Assembly: GCF_045207785.1 (NCBI RefSeq)
Contig: NZ_CP108776.1
Span: 310,001 to 374,000, forward strand
Length of the DNA stretch: 64,000 nt
Reading direction: 5' to 3'
Source: Embleya sp045207785
Lineage (GTDB): Bacteria > Actinomycetota > Actinomycetes > Streptomycetales > Streptomycetaceae
Numbering within the stretch: the stretch's first letter is position 1; every line of letters begins with the position of its first letter. Of the stretch, positions 52,593 through 61,212 are shown in pieces. The notes beneath the pieces were generated by a model, which was given only the letters and a program-made list of their open reading frames with translations, was not told the origin of the DNA and searched no databases. The translations under genes were made by a program, and so were the position numbers.

Positions 52593-53681
52593 TCAGGCGA
52601 CGAGAACGGACGAACCCGTGGCGCGCCGCGCCGTCACCGCTTCCGCGAGTCGTCGGACCATGTCGACGGTCTGCTCCCAGCCCGCGCAGGCGTCGGTGAC
52701 GCTCTGGCCGTAGGCCAGGCCGTCCGTCCGGCCCAGGATCAGGTCCTGCCGGCCGCAGGCCAGGTTGCTTTCGAGCATCATCCCGGCGACGCCGGGCTCA
52801 CCCTCGGCGATCCGATCGGCCACATCGCCCACGACGTTGGCCTGTTCCTCGTGGTCCTTGCCGCTGTTGCCGTGGCTCGCGTCGATGACGAGCCGTTCCG
52901 GCAGGCCCGCGTCCTTGAGCTGGTCGAGGGTCTTGGCCACGTCGGGCGCGCTGTAGTTGGGGCCTTCGGTACCGCCGCGCAGCACCACATGGCAGTCGGG
53001 GTTGCCGCTCGTGGTGACCACGGCCGCCTTCCCCTCGTCGGTCAGGCTCGGGAACACGTGGCCCTCCCCCGCCGTGACGATCGCGTCGATGGCGTCGATC
53101 GATTGGCCACCCGTCGCGTTCTTGATCCCGACGGGCATGTCGAGCCCGCTGGTGAGTTGCCGGTGTACCTGGCTCTGCACGGTGCGGGCGCCGATCGACG
53201 CCCACGAGACGATGTCGGAGAAGTACCGGGCGAGCATCGGGTCCAGGAACTCGCACCCGACCGGCAGGCCGGTCCCGAGGATCTCGACCATCAACCCGCG
53301 CGCCATTCGCAGTCCGCCGTTGACGTCGTGCGACCCGTCCATGTCGGGGTCGTTGACGAGCCCCTTCCAGCCCAGTCGGGTGCGCGGCTTCTCGACGTAG
53401 ACCCGCATGACGATCAGGAGCCGGTCGGACATCTGCCGGGACAGCTCGGCCAGGCGCTCGGCGTAGGCCAGCGCGGCGTCGGTGTCGTGGATGGAACACG
53501 GACCGGTGACCAGGACGAGGCGATCGTCCTTGCCGTTCAGGATCCGCTGGATGTCCCGCCGGGCCTCGCGAATGGTGGTACGGGCCTTGGGCGGGGCCGG
53601 TATCTCGGCCCGTAGGGCGGCCGCGGGCATGAGGCGCTCGACCGCGGTGACACGGGAGTCGGCTGTTCGGTCAGGGCTCAT
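52593..53681 (-). CDS. 3-Deoxy-7-phosphoheptulonate (DAHP) synthase, type I
   Basis: 362 residues. It shows VTGPCSIHD (about 59-66), RVYVEKPRTRLGWKGLVNDPDMDGS, KNATGG, HVVLRGG and DASHGNSGKDH, typical of AroFGH-type enzymes. Housekeeping DAHP synthases of actinomycetes are usually the plant-like type II, so this type I copy is probably dedicated to raising chorismate supply. The start at 53681 has AAGGAA about 7 bases upstream and is preferred over 53699. It lies 25 bases after the KAS III-like gene in the operon from 56805. It supplies the PhzE-like enzyme encoded at 57769. Confidence 0.94.
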   Translation of the reverse strand: MSPDRTADSRVTAVERLMPAAALRAEIPAPPKARTTIREARRDIQRILNGKDDRLVLVTGPCSIHDTDAALAYAERLAELSRQMSDRLLIVMRVYVEKPRTRLGWKGLVNDPDMDGSHDVNGGLRMARGLMVEILGTGLPVGCEFLDPMLARYFSDIVSWASIGARTVQSQVHRQLTSGLDMPVGIKNATGGQSIDAIDAIVTAGEGHVFPSLTDEGKAAVVTTSGNPDCHVVLRGGTEGPNYSAPDVAKTLDQLKDAGLPERLVIDASHGNSGKDHEEQANVVGDVADRIAEGEPGVAGMMLESNLACGRQDLILGRTDGLAYGQSVTDACAGWEQTVDMVRRLAEAVTARRATGSSVLVA

Positions 53682-53706
53682 CAGAGGTTTCCTTAACATC
53701 ACGGAG

Positions 53707-54729
53707 TCAGGCGCGGTCGGCCGCGAACACCGCTGCGGAGAAGGTGAATCCCATGCCGGTTCCGACCACGAGCACACGTGCGCCCGGGTCGAGGAGGTCC
53801 TCTTTCAGCAGGTGGTCCAGCGCGTAGATCTGGTCCGCGGCGCCGAGGTGCCCGATGGTCAGACCGAGCTCGTGCAGGTCGTGGCGCGGGGTGATGCCCA
53901 GCGGCCGAACGAAGCTCTCGCGGTAGAGCGTGCGGCCGACGAAGGGGGTGACGAACCAGTCGACCCGCTCCGGGGACATCTCCGCGTCGGCCAGCGCGCG
54001 GGTGACGACGCTGCGGGTGCGATCCGCCGACCTGGTCTGTACGTCCCGGATCGACACGTCGCCCTGGGCCAGGAACTGCCGGGTGCGGTGCCGGATGTCG
54101 GCCTGTGCGGCCGGCGCCGTGCGGAACGGCTCGTCGCCGCGCGAGAGGCCCTCGAGGACCGTGTCGGTCTCCGAGGCGAGCGAGACCAGGCGCAGTCGGC
54201 CGCCGCCCCGGGTGACCACCGCCGCCGCGGCGCCGTCCCCGAAGACGATGCCCGGGGAGGTGTGCCAGCGGTCGGTGGGGGGCGCGAACCGGTCCCCGAG
54301 GGTGATCAGGGCGGAGGGCAGTTCCGGGCGCGACGCGAGCATGGCCGCGGCCACGTCCATGCTCGCCAGCGAGCCGTTGGACCACGCGGAGACGGTCAGC
54401 GGGATCCCGTCGAGCCGCGGGCCGAGCAGTTCCTTGGCGATCCAGCACGCGGCGGGCCACATGTCGATGCCCTGGAAGTGTCCGTGGCTGTGCAGGTGGA
54501 GACTGTCCGAGGACACTTCGGTGCCGTACTCGCGGGCCTCCTTGATCGCCTGCCGGCCGGCGATCACGGCCATCTCGGGCGGTGCGAGGCGGGCCTGCGA
54601 GACGGTGACCATGCCGGTGCTGTCCGCGGCCTCGGCCTCGTAGTCGCCGGCCGCGACCGCCTCGGTCACGGGCACCCGGTCGCCCAGGGTGCCGCCGGTA
54701 CCGGTGATCCAGATGTCATCGAAGCGCAT
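53707..54729 (-). CDS. KAS III-like protein with Ser in place of Cys
   Basis: 340 residues of the thiolase fold. By alignment with the paralogue at 63063, the nucleophile position reads SAWSNGSLAS instead of GPGCLGTLAG, so Ser replaces Cys. The second motif reads IGHLGAAD where classical KAS III has GNTSAAS. Such changes occur in KAS III-like acyltransferases (CerJ group) and in DpsC, which uses Ser. It probably transfers an acyl group and does not condense malonyl-ACP. It overlaps the SRPBCC gene upstream by 14 bases. In benzoxazole clusters a KAS III-like protein joins two aryl units. Confidence 0.82.
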   Translation of the reverse strand: MRFDDIWITGTGGTLGDRVPVTEAVAAGDYEAEAADSTGMVTVSQARLAPPEMAVIAGRQAIKEAREYGTEVSSDSLHLHSHGHFQGIDMWPAACWIAKELLGPRLDGIPLTVSAWSNGSLASMDVAAAMLASRPELPSALITLGDRFAPPTDRWHTSPGIVFGDGAAAAVVTRGGGRLRLVSLASETDTVLEGLSRGDEPFRTAPAAQADIRHRTRQFLAQGDVSIRDVQTRSADRTRSVVTRALADAEMSPERVDWFVTPFVGRTLYRESFVRPLGITPRHDLHELGLTIGHLGAADQIYALDHLLKEDLLDPGARVLVVGTGMGFTFSAAVFAADRA

Positions 54730-55219
54730 GGCCCGGTATCCCTTCGGGGACGAGGTGTTCCGGCAGGTCGCGCAGGTGGTGTCCGCCGGACGTGATGTCG
54801 GCGGTGCCGCCGATGCCGACCAGGACGCGGTGGGCGCTGCGGATCAGGACCCGGCCGACGGCCGAGTCGATCGCGCCCGCCAGGTGCGGGACGCTGGTGC
54901 GGAAGCCCACCTCGAACACGACCTCGCAGCCGCCGGCGGTGTCCGTGCTCGTCCAGGCGCCGCCGAACTGCTGGAAGTCGCCCTCGACCTGCTCGAACTC
55001 GATCCGGTCGGGCCGCTCGGCGCTCGCGCCGCGGGTGCGCTGCACCCACTGGGCGGTGCCGCCGCGGAAGGCGAGCACCCACCGGCGCAGGTCACCGCCG
55101 GCGTCCTCGACGGAGAGTACGTCCGGGGCGTAGGAGGGGAATGCCCGGTCGTCGCCGAGCCGTTCGATCGCGGTGGCCGCCGAGCACGGCAGCGTGGCCT
55201 TGAGGGTGCGGGAGGTCAT
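54716..55219 (-). CDS. SRPBCC family (polyketide cyclase-like) protein
   Basis: 167 residues. The sequence ATLPCSAATAIERLGDDRAFPSYAPDVLSVE and the RPDRIEFEQVEGDFQQFGGAW stretch match coenzyme Q-binding/polyketide cyclase-like SRPBCC proteins. Its ATG overlaps the aldehyde dehydrogenase stop (ATGA), and its end overlaps the KAS III-like start. Such a small pocket protein could steer a ring closure or a dehydration. No catalytic residues can be named. It is distinct from the SRPBCC protein at 48175. Confidence 0.8.
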   Translation of the reverse strand: MTSRTLKATLPCSAATAIERLGDDRAFPSYAPDVLSVEDAGGDLRRWVLAFRGGTAQWVQRTRGASAERPDRIEFEQVEGDFQQFGGAWTSTDTAGGCEVVFEVGFRTSVPHLAGAIDSAVGRVLIRSAHRVLVGIGGTADITSGGHHLRDLPEHLVPEGIPGHALR

Positions 55220-56805
55220 CGGGTGTCTCCGAGTCGGATCGTCGGGCGGACGATGCTGACGGCCTGCAGGTGCGTGGTGCGCAGCATGGGGTGGCTCGCC
55301 TCGCCGAAGGCGCCGCCGGTGAGGCCGGTGCCGCCGGAATTGGGGAGGAAGGGCAGGAAGTTGCCGTGCGAGTCGTTGATCTTGAGGTTGCCGCCGTTGA
55401 CGACCTCCGCCAGGACTCGTTCGATCGTCGCGGAGCCGGTCGACCAGAAGGAGTTGCGCAGGCCGTAGGCGTTGCCGTTGACGAAGGCCAGGATCTCGTC
55501 GAGCAGGCTCTCGTCGGAGGCGCCGGCGTCGGGGACGATGATCGGCAGGAGCGGGAAGAACGTCTCGTCGCGGACCACAGACAACGATCGGGCGTCGGCG
55601 AGTCCCGCGACGCGCACGATGGTCGGCTCGATGAAGAACCCGGTGTCCGAGGGGGTGCCGTCCACTTCGAGCCGGCGGGCGCCGTGCACGAGGGTGGCGC
55701 CCTTGGCGAGCGCCTCGGTGAGGCAGCCGAAGAACCAGTCGGCCCCGAGCACGGGGGTGAGGACCACTCCGGGCTCGTCGGGGTAGCCGGGGTGGATTCT
55801 GCCGGTGGCCACGATCAGCCGCTCGACGAGTTCGTCGGCGATCGCGGGGTGCGCGATGACCTGGTTCGGCACGTTGCAGATCTGGCCGGAGTTGAGGAAG
55901 AACTGGGTGACGGTCTGCACCGCGGCGTCCAGGTCGGCGTCGTGCCAGACCACGCAGCAGTCGTTGCCCGCGAGTTCCAGGATCGGCTTCTTGCCGGCCG
56001 CGATGCAGTCGCGTTCGAACTCCAGGCCCTGCTTGCTGCCGCCGTAGTAGACGATGTCGTCGACGTGCTCGCTCGCCAGCCAGGTGTCGACGGCCGGCGG
56101 TCCGCAGTAGGCGTTGAGGGTTCCCGGGGGCGCGCCGGCGGCTTCCAGCACCGGTGCCACGACCTCGCGCATGGCGTACATGCAGCTGAGTGCGACGCCA
56201 CGGGGGGCGCGGACCACGACCGTGTTGCCGGCGAGCAGGGCGGTGACGGCGGACAACGCGTTCACCATCGCCGCGTTCTGCGGCGGGTTGACACAGACCA
56301 CGCCGTCGGCGACGCGGCGCAGGATCATCTCGCGCTCGCCGTCGTGGCGGCGGAACTCCAGTTGCTCGGCGCACCATTCGAGGGTCTCGGGGCTCCACCC
56401 GGTGACCGGGATGCCGTCGATCATCGCTTCGGCACCGGACCGCGGCTGGCCCTCGGCGACCAGGATCTCGACGAGCGGATCCCGATGCTCGATCAGCCGC
56501 CGCGCGATCCCCCGACCGATCTCCATCCGGGTGACCAGCGGAGTCCGAGCCCACTCCGGCGCAGCGTGCGCGGCCGCTTCCAACGCCTGCCCGATCATCC
56601 CCTCGTCGGCAACGGCACAGGCCCCGGCAACGCGGTCCCCGGCCTCGTTCGGATCGGCCTTCCCCCGATCGAGATCGTCCTTCAACCGCAAGCTGCGAAA
56701 GGTGTCCTCGATGATGGCGCGCGCGGTCACGGTATGCACATACTCTCCGCCGTCGCCGCTGACGTCCCGGCCGCCGATGTAGGCGGGATAGACCCTGATG
56801 GTCAC
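55216..56805 (-). CDS. Aldehyde dehydrogenase family protein
   Basis: 529 residues from GTG at 56805, with GGGAG about 6 bases upstream. The catalytic Cys lies in FFLNSGQICNVPNQV, and the general-base Glu in ILELAGND. The usual PWN motif reads NPPQNAAM, so the cofactor region is altered. It is longer than usual ALDHs at the N terminus (IRVYPAYIGGRDVSGDGGEYVHTV). It is the first gene of the operon ending in DAHP synthase or the NRPS gene. The substrate may be an acyl or aryl aldehyde, or the enzyme may act in reverse on an acyl thioester. Confidence 0.88.
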   Translation of the reverse strand: MTIRVYPAYIGGRDVSGDGGEYVHTVTARAIIEDTFRSLRLKDDLDRGKADPNEAGDRVAGACAVADEGMIGQALEAAAHAAPEWARTPLVTRMEIGRGIARRLIEHRDPLVEILVAEGQPRSGAEAMIDGIPVTGWSPETLEWCAEQLEFRRHDGEREMILRRVADGVVCVNPPQNAAMVNALSAVTALLAGNTVVVRAPRGVALSCMYAMREVVAPVLEAAGAPPGTLNAYCGPPAVDTWLASEHVDDIVYYGGSKQGLEFERDCIAAGKKPILELAGNDCCVVWHDADLDAAVQTVTQFFLNSGQICNVPNQVIAHPAIADELVERLIVATGRIHPGYPDEPGVVLTPVLGADWFFGCLTEALAKGATLVHGARRLEVDGTPSDTGFFIEPTIVRVAGLADARSLSVVRDETFFPLLPIIVPDAGASDESLLDEILAFVNGNAYGLRNSFWSTGSATIERVLAEVVNGGNLKINDSHGNFLPFLPNSGGTGLTGGAFGEASHPMLRTTHLQAVSIVRPTIRLGDTR

Positions 56806-56847
56806 GGCTCTCCCTTTCGAACGTTGGATGTACGGTCGACGTCTGTC

Positions 56848-56915
56848 GCTACCAGTGAAAACGCTACGCAGGTAACAAAGAGCGAACAACGGACCCGCGA
56901 TAAGGGTTGGTTCTC
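56848..56915 (-). promoter_or_regulatory. Shared promoter/operator module, copy 2
   Basis: It shares GCTACC, AACGCTA, GGTAACA (23 bases from the first), CCGCGATAAGGG (starting 44 bases from the first) and TTCTC with the module at 48809, at the same spacing. Read on minus, TTGTTC and TAGCGT are 17 bases apart, a good promoter, and the TTACC/GGTA half-sites flank the -10. It lies 43 bases upstream of the aldehyde dehydrogenase start. Confidence 0.78.
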
Positions 56916-56949
56916 ACCTTGCGAACCAAGCACCGGACAAGCGCCCCCC

Positions 56950-57126
56950 AGCCCGGCCGGCGCTTGAGGCGGGCTCTCATAGCCCGGCCGGCGTTTGAGG
57001 CCGCCTCTCATAGCCCGGCCGGCGCTTGAGGCCGCCAGGCCGAAGGCCGGCCCTCATAGCCCGGCCGGCGTTTGAGGCCGGCTCGGCCGAAGGCCGGCCT
57101 TCACAGCCCGGCCGGCGTTTGAGGCC
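56950..57126. repeat. Five copies of the 22-bp AGCCCGGCCGG repeat
   Basis: Copies start at 56950, 56981, 57012, 57058 and 57104, spaced 31, 31, 46 and 46 bases. Each has AGCCCGGCCGGCG(T/C)TTGAGG. The longer spacing holds an extra GGCCGAAGGCCGGC palindrome. The element is the one seen at 41135-41277. It lies between the promoter of the aldehyde dehydrogenase operon and the stop of the YdeI-like gene. Confidence 0.9.
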
Positions 57127-57144
57127 GCCCACCCCCGTCCAGGC

Positions 57145-57756
57145 CTATGGCGCCTCGTCCGCCAACTCCTCGACATGACGAGCGATCCGACGCGCCCGAG
57201 TCTCGGGCTTCTTCGCCCCCTGCACCGACAACAGAACCTGGTAACGCCTACTCGCACTGAGCGCCGAAAAGCCCGCCGCCGCCCCCGGCACCGCATCGAG
57301 CGCCACCCGCAAATCCTTTGGCACCTCGGCCCGACTCGGCGGTTCCATCGCCGCCTCCCAACGACCATCAGCCTTGGCCGACTCAACCTGGGCAAGCCCC
57401 GCGGAACGCATCCGGCCCGCCGCGATGAGCTTCTCCACCCGCCGGCAATTGATCTTGGACCACTTGCTGCGCGACCTGCGCGGGGTGTAGCGCTGCGCCC
57501 ACCACCCGTCCGGCGTGCCGCCCGAGAAGGCCTTGCCGTCGATCCAGCCGTAGCACAGCGCCACGTCCAGGGCCTCGGAGCGGGTGACCGAGGCCGCGTC
57601 CGTCCCCTTCTTCGCCAAGACGAGCCAGACTCCGTCGGAGCTCTCGTGGTTGGCTTCGAGCCAGGCGGCGAACTCGTCGGCGGTGGCGCAGGTGAGAGTC
57701 TCGTCTTCGCTCGTCACATCTCGTCCTCTCGTCGCAGGGGTCGGCCGATCACCCAT
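57145..57756 (-). CDS. YdeI/OmpD-associated family protein
   Basis: 203 residues. CATADEFAAWLEANHESSDGVWLVLAKKG, LCYGWIDGKAF and YTPRRSRSKWSKIN are the conserved stretches of the YdeI family, small cytoplasmic proteins of uncertain function. The ATG at 57756 has GAGGAG 4-5 bases upstream; a GTG at 57717 with GAGGAC is an alternative. It lies 12 bases downstream of the PhzE-like gene and may be cotranscribed, but its family is not usually biosynthetic. Confidence 0.82.
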   Translation of the reverse strand: MGDRPTPATRGRDVTSEDETLTCATADEFAAWLEANHESSDGVWLVLAKKGTDAASVTRSEALDVALCYGWIDGKAFSGGTPDGWWAQRYTPRRSRSKWSKINCRRVEKLIAAGRMRSAGLAQVESAKADGRWEAAMEPPSRAEVPKDLRVALDAVPGAAAGFSALSASRRYQVLLSVQGAKKPETRARRIARHVEELADEAP

Positions 57757-57768
57757 GGTGCTCCTCGG

Positions 57769-59724
57769 TCAGCTCCGGCCGAGGTACGCGAGCGAGCCCG
57801 GCTCCGGGCGTGGCGGCTCCGTTCGCCCCGGATCCACGAGTTCGCCGAGCAGTTCACCGAGAATGTCCGCCCCGTTGGCGGTCAGCACCGACGCGGGATG
57901 GAACTGCACCGAGGCGAGCCCGGGTCCGCGCAGCGCATGCACGTCGCCACTCGACGGGTCCCGGGAGACCTCGACCGCACCCGCGCGGCCCGGGCAGTCG
58001 ATCGGGTCGCCCGCGCTGCGCGCGGCGAAGGTGTTGTAGAAGCCCACCCGTTCGGGCCGGCCGAAGAAGTCGATCGTGCGCTGCGTGCCCTGGTTCGGGA
58101 CCGGATCGCGGACGATCTCCAGGCCCAGCAGGGTGCTCAGCACCTGGTGCGCCAGGCACACCGCCAGGAACGGGGTGTCGGCTACGAGCAGGGCACGGGT
58201 CACCTCTCGGATCCGGGCGATCTTCGGATGCGTGTGGTCCCTGGGGTCCCCCGGCCCCGGGCCCACGATGACCAGGTCGTGCTCGTCGATGCGGTAGTCC
58301 TCGTCGAACCGGCGCACCGTGACGTCGAGTCCGCGCGCGGCGAGCATGTGCCGGCCCATCGAGGTGAAGGTGTCCTCGGCGTCGATCACCAGCAGGGTGC
58401 GCCCGGCCAGCCTGGGGTCGGGTCGCGTGCGCTCGGTCGGTGCCTCGAACCAGAACCCGGCCAGCGGTGCGTTCCGCGCGTCCAGTGCCCGGCGCACCCG
58501 GGGATCGGCGGCGATGTCGTCGGTGTGCACGGGTCGGCCGGCCGCGCCGCCGACCGGGCCGCGCAGCGCCTCCAGCAGGCCCGCCGCCTTGGCCCGGGTC
58601 TCCGCCGCCTCGGAGGCGGGGTCCGAGTCGCGGACCAGGGTCGCGCCGACGGCGATCCGCATCCGGCCGGCCGCGTCGACGTCGGCGGTGCGGATCAGGA
58701 TCGCCGAGTCCAGGGCTCGGCCGCCGTGGGCGTCCCGGCCGATCAGCGCGACCATGCCGGCGTAGTAGCCCCGGCCCTCCGGCTCGTGTCGGGCGATCAC
58801 CCTGCACGCGCTCTCCAGCGGGCCGCCCGTGACCGTGGGCGCGAACATGGTCTCGCGCAGCATGTCCCGCACGTCCAGCGAACTGCGGCCCTCGATCAGG
58901 TATTCGGTGTGCGCCAGCCGCGCCATCCGCTTGAGCCGCGGGCCCACCACCCGGCCACCGCGATCACACACCCGGCCCATCATCTTGAGCTCTTCGTCGA
59001 GGACCATGTACAGCTCGCCGGCCTCCTTGGGATCGGCGAGGAAGTCCAGCACCTCGGCCGGGTCGGGGCCCGCGGCCGGATAGCGGTACGTACCGCTGAT
59101 CGGGTTCATCACCACAGTGCCGGCGTCGAGGCTGATGTGCCGTTCGGGGGAGGCGCCGACGAAGGTCCGCGTACCGGTGTGGATCACGAACGTCCAGTAC
59201 GAGCCGGGGTCGCGGCCGAGCATGCGCCGGAAGAAGGCCAACGCGGTATCCGTGGACCAGTTGGTGATCTCGGCCCGGAACGAGCGCTTGATGACGAAGT
59301 TGGCGCCCGTGCCCCGGCCGATCTCCTCGGCGAGCACCGTGCGCACGGTATCCGCGTACCGCGCGTCGTCGGCGTCGAACTCCCCCTCGCCCAGCTCGAT
59401 CGGCCCGTCCGGGAGGCGGTCCAGGATCTCCGCGATCGGGACGACCGCCTGATCCAGCACGGTCATCGCCAGCAGGGGTGCCCCGTCGTCGGGGAAGTCG
59501 TAGCCGCGTTCGCCGATCTGCCGGTACGGCAGCACGGCGAGCGTCTCGTGCCGGCCGCGCCCGCCGGCCGGCGGCAACGGGATGTCCGCGATCAGGGCCG
59601 GCTCACCCATCGCCCCGATCAGCACGTCGACGTGCTCCGGTCCGACCGCGCCGGGACGGTACAGGAGCGCGAACGGCGGCGCGTCGGGCGCCAGGATCCG
59701 GTCGAGCGGAGCCGGCCCGGTCAT
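57769..59724 (-). CDS. PhzE-like 2-amino-2-deoxyisochorismate (ADIC) synthase
   Basis: 651 residues joining a chorismate-binding domain (ASPERHISLD, PISGTYRYPA, TVTGGPLESACR) to a class I glutamine amidotransferase (IVGPGPGDPRD, catalytic Cys in LAVCLAHQVLS, and VQFHPASVL). The fusion and length are those of PhzE, which makes ADIC and not anthranilate. The PhzD-like hydrolase that follows in the pathway overlaps it in ATGA, which supports ADIC as the product. Anthranilate synthase TrpEG is the alternative but would not need PhzD. Confidence 0.92.
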   Translation of the reverse strand: MTGPAPLDRILAPDAPPFALLYRPGAVGPEHVDVLIGAMGEPALIADIPLPPAGGRGRHETLAVLPYRQIGERGYDFPDDGAPLLAMTVLDQAVVPIAEILDRLPDGPIELGEGEFDADDARYADTVRTVLAEEIGRGTGANFVIKRSFRAEITNWSTDTALAFFRRMLGRDPGSYWTFVIHTGTRTFVGASPERHISLDAGTVVMNPISGTYRYPAAGPDPAEVLDFLADPKEAGELYMVLDEELKMMGRVCDRGGRVVGPRLKRMARLAHTEYLIEGRSSLDVRDMLRETMFAPTVTGGPLESACRVIARHEPEGRGYYAGMVALIGRDAHGGRALDSAILIRTADVDAAGRMRIAVGATLVRDSDPASEAAETRAKAAGLLEALRGPVGGAAGRPVHTDDIAADPRVRRALDARNAPLAGFWFEAPTERTRPDPRLAGRTLLVIDAEDTFTSMGRHMLAARGLDVTVRRFDEDYRIDEHDLVIVGPGPGDPRDHTHPKIARIREVTRALLVADTPFLAVCLAHQVLSTLLGLEIVRDPVPNQGTQRTIDFFGRPERVGFYNTFAARSAGDPIDCPGRAGAVEVSRDPSSGDVHALRGPGLASVQFHPASVLTANGADILGELLGELVDPGRTEPPRPEPGSLAYLGRS

Positions 59725-60368
59725 CGCCGCGCCCCGTCCAGCATCGCCAGGGCCGAGCGGGTGGACACCGTCACCGAGCACCGCGACGCGACGTAGTCGA
59801 GGGCCAGTCGGTGGTACCGCGACGAGAAGTCGGCCACCGCGTCGGCCACCACGAACGTCTCGATGTCGTGCGAGAAGCCCTCGTGCGCGGTCATCAGGAT
59901 GCCCACGTGCGCGTAGACGCCGCAGATCACCAGCTGGTCGCGGCCCTGCGCGCGGAGCAGCGCGAGCAGGTCGGTGCGGCAGAAGGCGCTGGGGCGCCAC
60001 TTGGTGAGCACGGTGTCCCCGGCGTTGGGCGCGATCCGGTCCAGGATCATCCGGTGCTCGGGCTCGGTGCTCATCCCCGGGCCCCAGAAGTCCTTGAGCA
60101 GCCCGCGCTGTTCGTCGGTCATTCCGCCGGGTTGGGCGGTGTAGGTGACCGGCGCGCCCAGTGCCGCGAACCGGGCCCGCAGCACCGCGACGTTGTCCAT
60201 CAGGTCGGCCATCGGCGGCTCGTCGCTGCCGAAGGGGCGCATGAAGTAGTTCTGCAGGTCGTGGATGAGCAGCACCGCGCGCTCGGGATCGATCGTCCAG
60301 GTCGCGGTGTTGCGCGGAAGCTCGTCCTCGGTCGGCATGGGGTACGACTCGATCGCCGGGATCGCCAT
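59721..60368 (-). CDS. PhzD-like isochorismatase
   Basis: 215 residues. The catalytic Asp lies in LLIHDLQNYF (D37) and Lys in LTKWRPSAF (K123). GVYAHVGI fills the place of the Cys-containing loop of other cysteine-hydrolase relatives, as in PhzD and EntB. It should remove pyruvate from ADIC to give trans-2,3-dihydro-3-hydroxyanthranilate. No C-terminal aryl carrier domain is present. It lies between the PhzE-like and the dehydrogenase gene. Confidence 0.93.
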   Translation of the reverse strand: MAIPAIESYPMPTEDELPRNTATWTIDPERAVLLIHDLQNYFMRPFGSDEPPMADLMDNVAVLRARFAALGAPVTYTAQPGGMTDEQRGLLKDFWGPGMSTEPEHRMILDRIAPNAGDTVLTKWRPSAFCRTDLLALLRAQGRDQLVICGVYAHVGILMTAHEGFSHDIETFVVADAVADFSSRYHRLALDYVASRCSVTVSTRSALAMLDGARR

Positions 60369-60431
60369 GATGCCTCCGTTCGGGTGAAGTGCCGTCGTGG
60401 GGTGTCGTGAGGGGTGCCCCGCCTCGCGCGC

Positions 60432-61202
60432 TCAGTTGCCCAGTGCGGCACCGCCGTCGACCGTCAGGTGCTGCAGGGTGATGTGCGAGGCACGTTCGGA
60501 GAGCAGGAACACCACCGCCGCCGCGATGTCCTCGGGTTGCGCGAGGCGCCCCAGCGGAATGCCGACCCGGAAGGTCGCCGCGGCGCCCTCGATGGAGGCC
60601 GCGCGCGCGTCACCGTCGGCCCACAGCGAGGTCAGCATCGGCGTGTCGGTGGATCCGGGGGCGACCACGTTGCACCGGATCCCGTGCCCGGCCAGTTCCA
60701 GGCCGAGCGACTTGGTGAAACTGGTGGCCGCGGCCTTCGAGGCCGCGTAGGCCGCCATGTTCCAGCGCGGCGTTCCCGCCGCGTTGGAGGCCACCGTGAC
60801 GATCGCCCCGCTCGCGCGTGGGATCATCCGGGCGGCCACCGCGCGGCTGACGTGGAGGACGCCGGTCGCGTTGACGGCGAACGTGGTGTCCCAGTCCTCG
60901 TCGGACAGGCTCGCCGCGGCGCCGGTGCGCAGCACGCCGGCGGCGTTGACCAGGTAGGCGATCGGGCCCAGTTCGTGTTCCACCCGCTCGACGGTGGCGT
61001 CCACGTCGGCGCCGCGCGTCACGTCGGTCGCGAAGCCGCGCACGCGGTGCCCGGCGGCGGCCAGTTCCTTGACCAGCGGGCCCAGCGCCTCGGTGTTCGC
61101 GTCGAGCGCCGCGACCGCGACGCCCTCGGCGGCCAGTTCGCGGACCACGGCGGCGCCGATGCCGCCCGCCGCCCCGGTGACCAGGGCCGTCCTGCCGCGC
61201 AT
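60432..61202 (-). CDS. DhbA-like dehydrogenase giving 3-hydroxyanthranilate
   Basis: 256 residues of the classical SDR family: TGAAGGIGAAVV, VNAAGVL, VTVASNAAG and an intact YAASK active site. In this context it resembles DhbA/EntA and should oxidise dihydro-hydroxyanthranilate to 3-hydroxyanthranilate, as in benzoxazole and calcimycin pathways. The ATG at 61202 has GAGGTG 7 bases upstream. It sits 10 bases after the amidohydrolase stop. Confidence 0.9.
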   Translation of the reverse strand: MRGRTALVTGAAGGIGAAVVRELAAEGVAVAALDANTEALGPLVKELAAAGHRVRGFATDVTRGADVDATVERVEHELGPIAYLVNAAGVLRTGAAASLSDEDWDTTFAVNATGVLHVSRAVAARMIPRASGAIVTVASNAAGTPRWNMAAYAASKAAATSFTKSLGLELAGHGIRCNVVAPGSTDTPMLTSLWADGDARAASIEGAAATFRVGIPLGRLAQPEDIAAAVVFLLSERASHITLQHLTVDGGAALGN

Positions 61203-61212
61203 CGGACACACC

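Noticed and set aside
57769..59724. Anthranilate synthase TrpEG of tryptophan synthesis
   Set aside because: The fused layout alone allows it, but the overlapping PhzD-like and nearby DhbA-like genes fit ADIC synthase.
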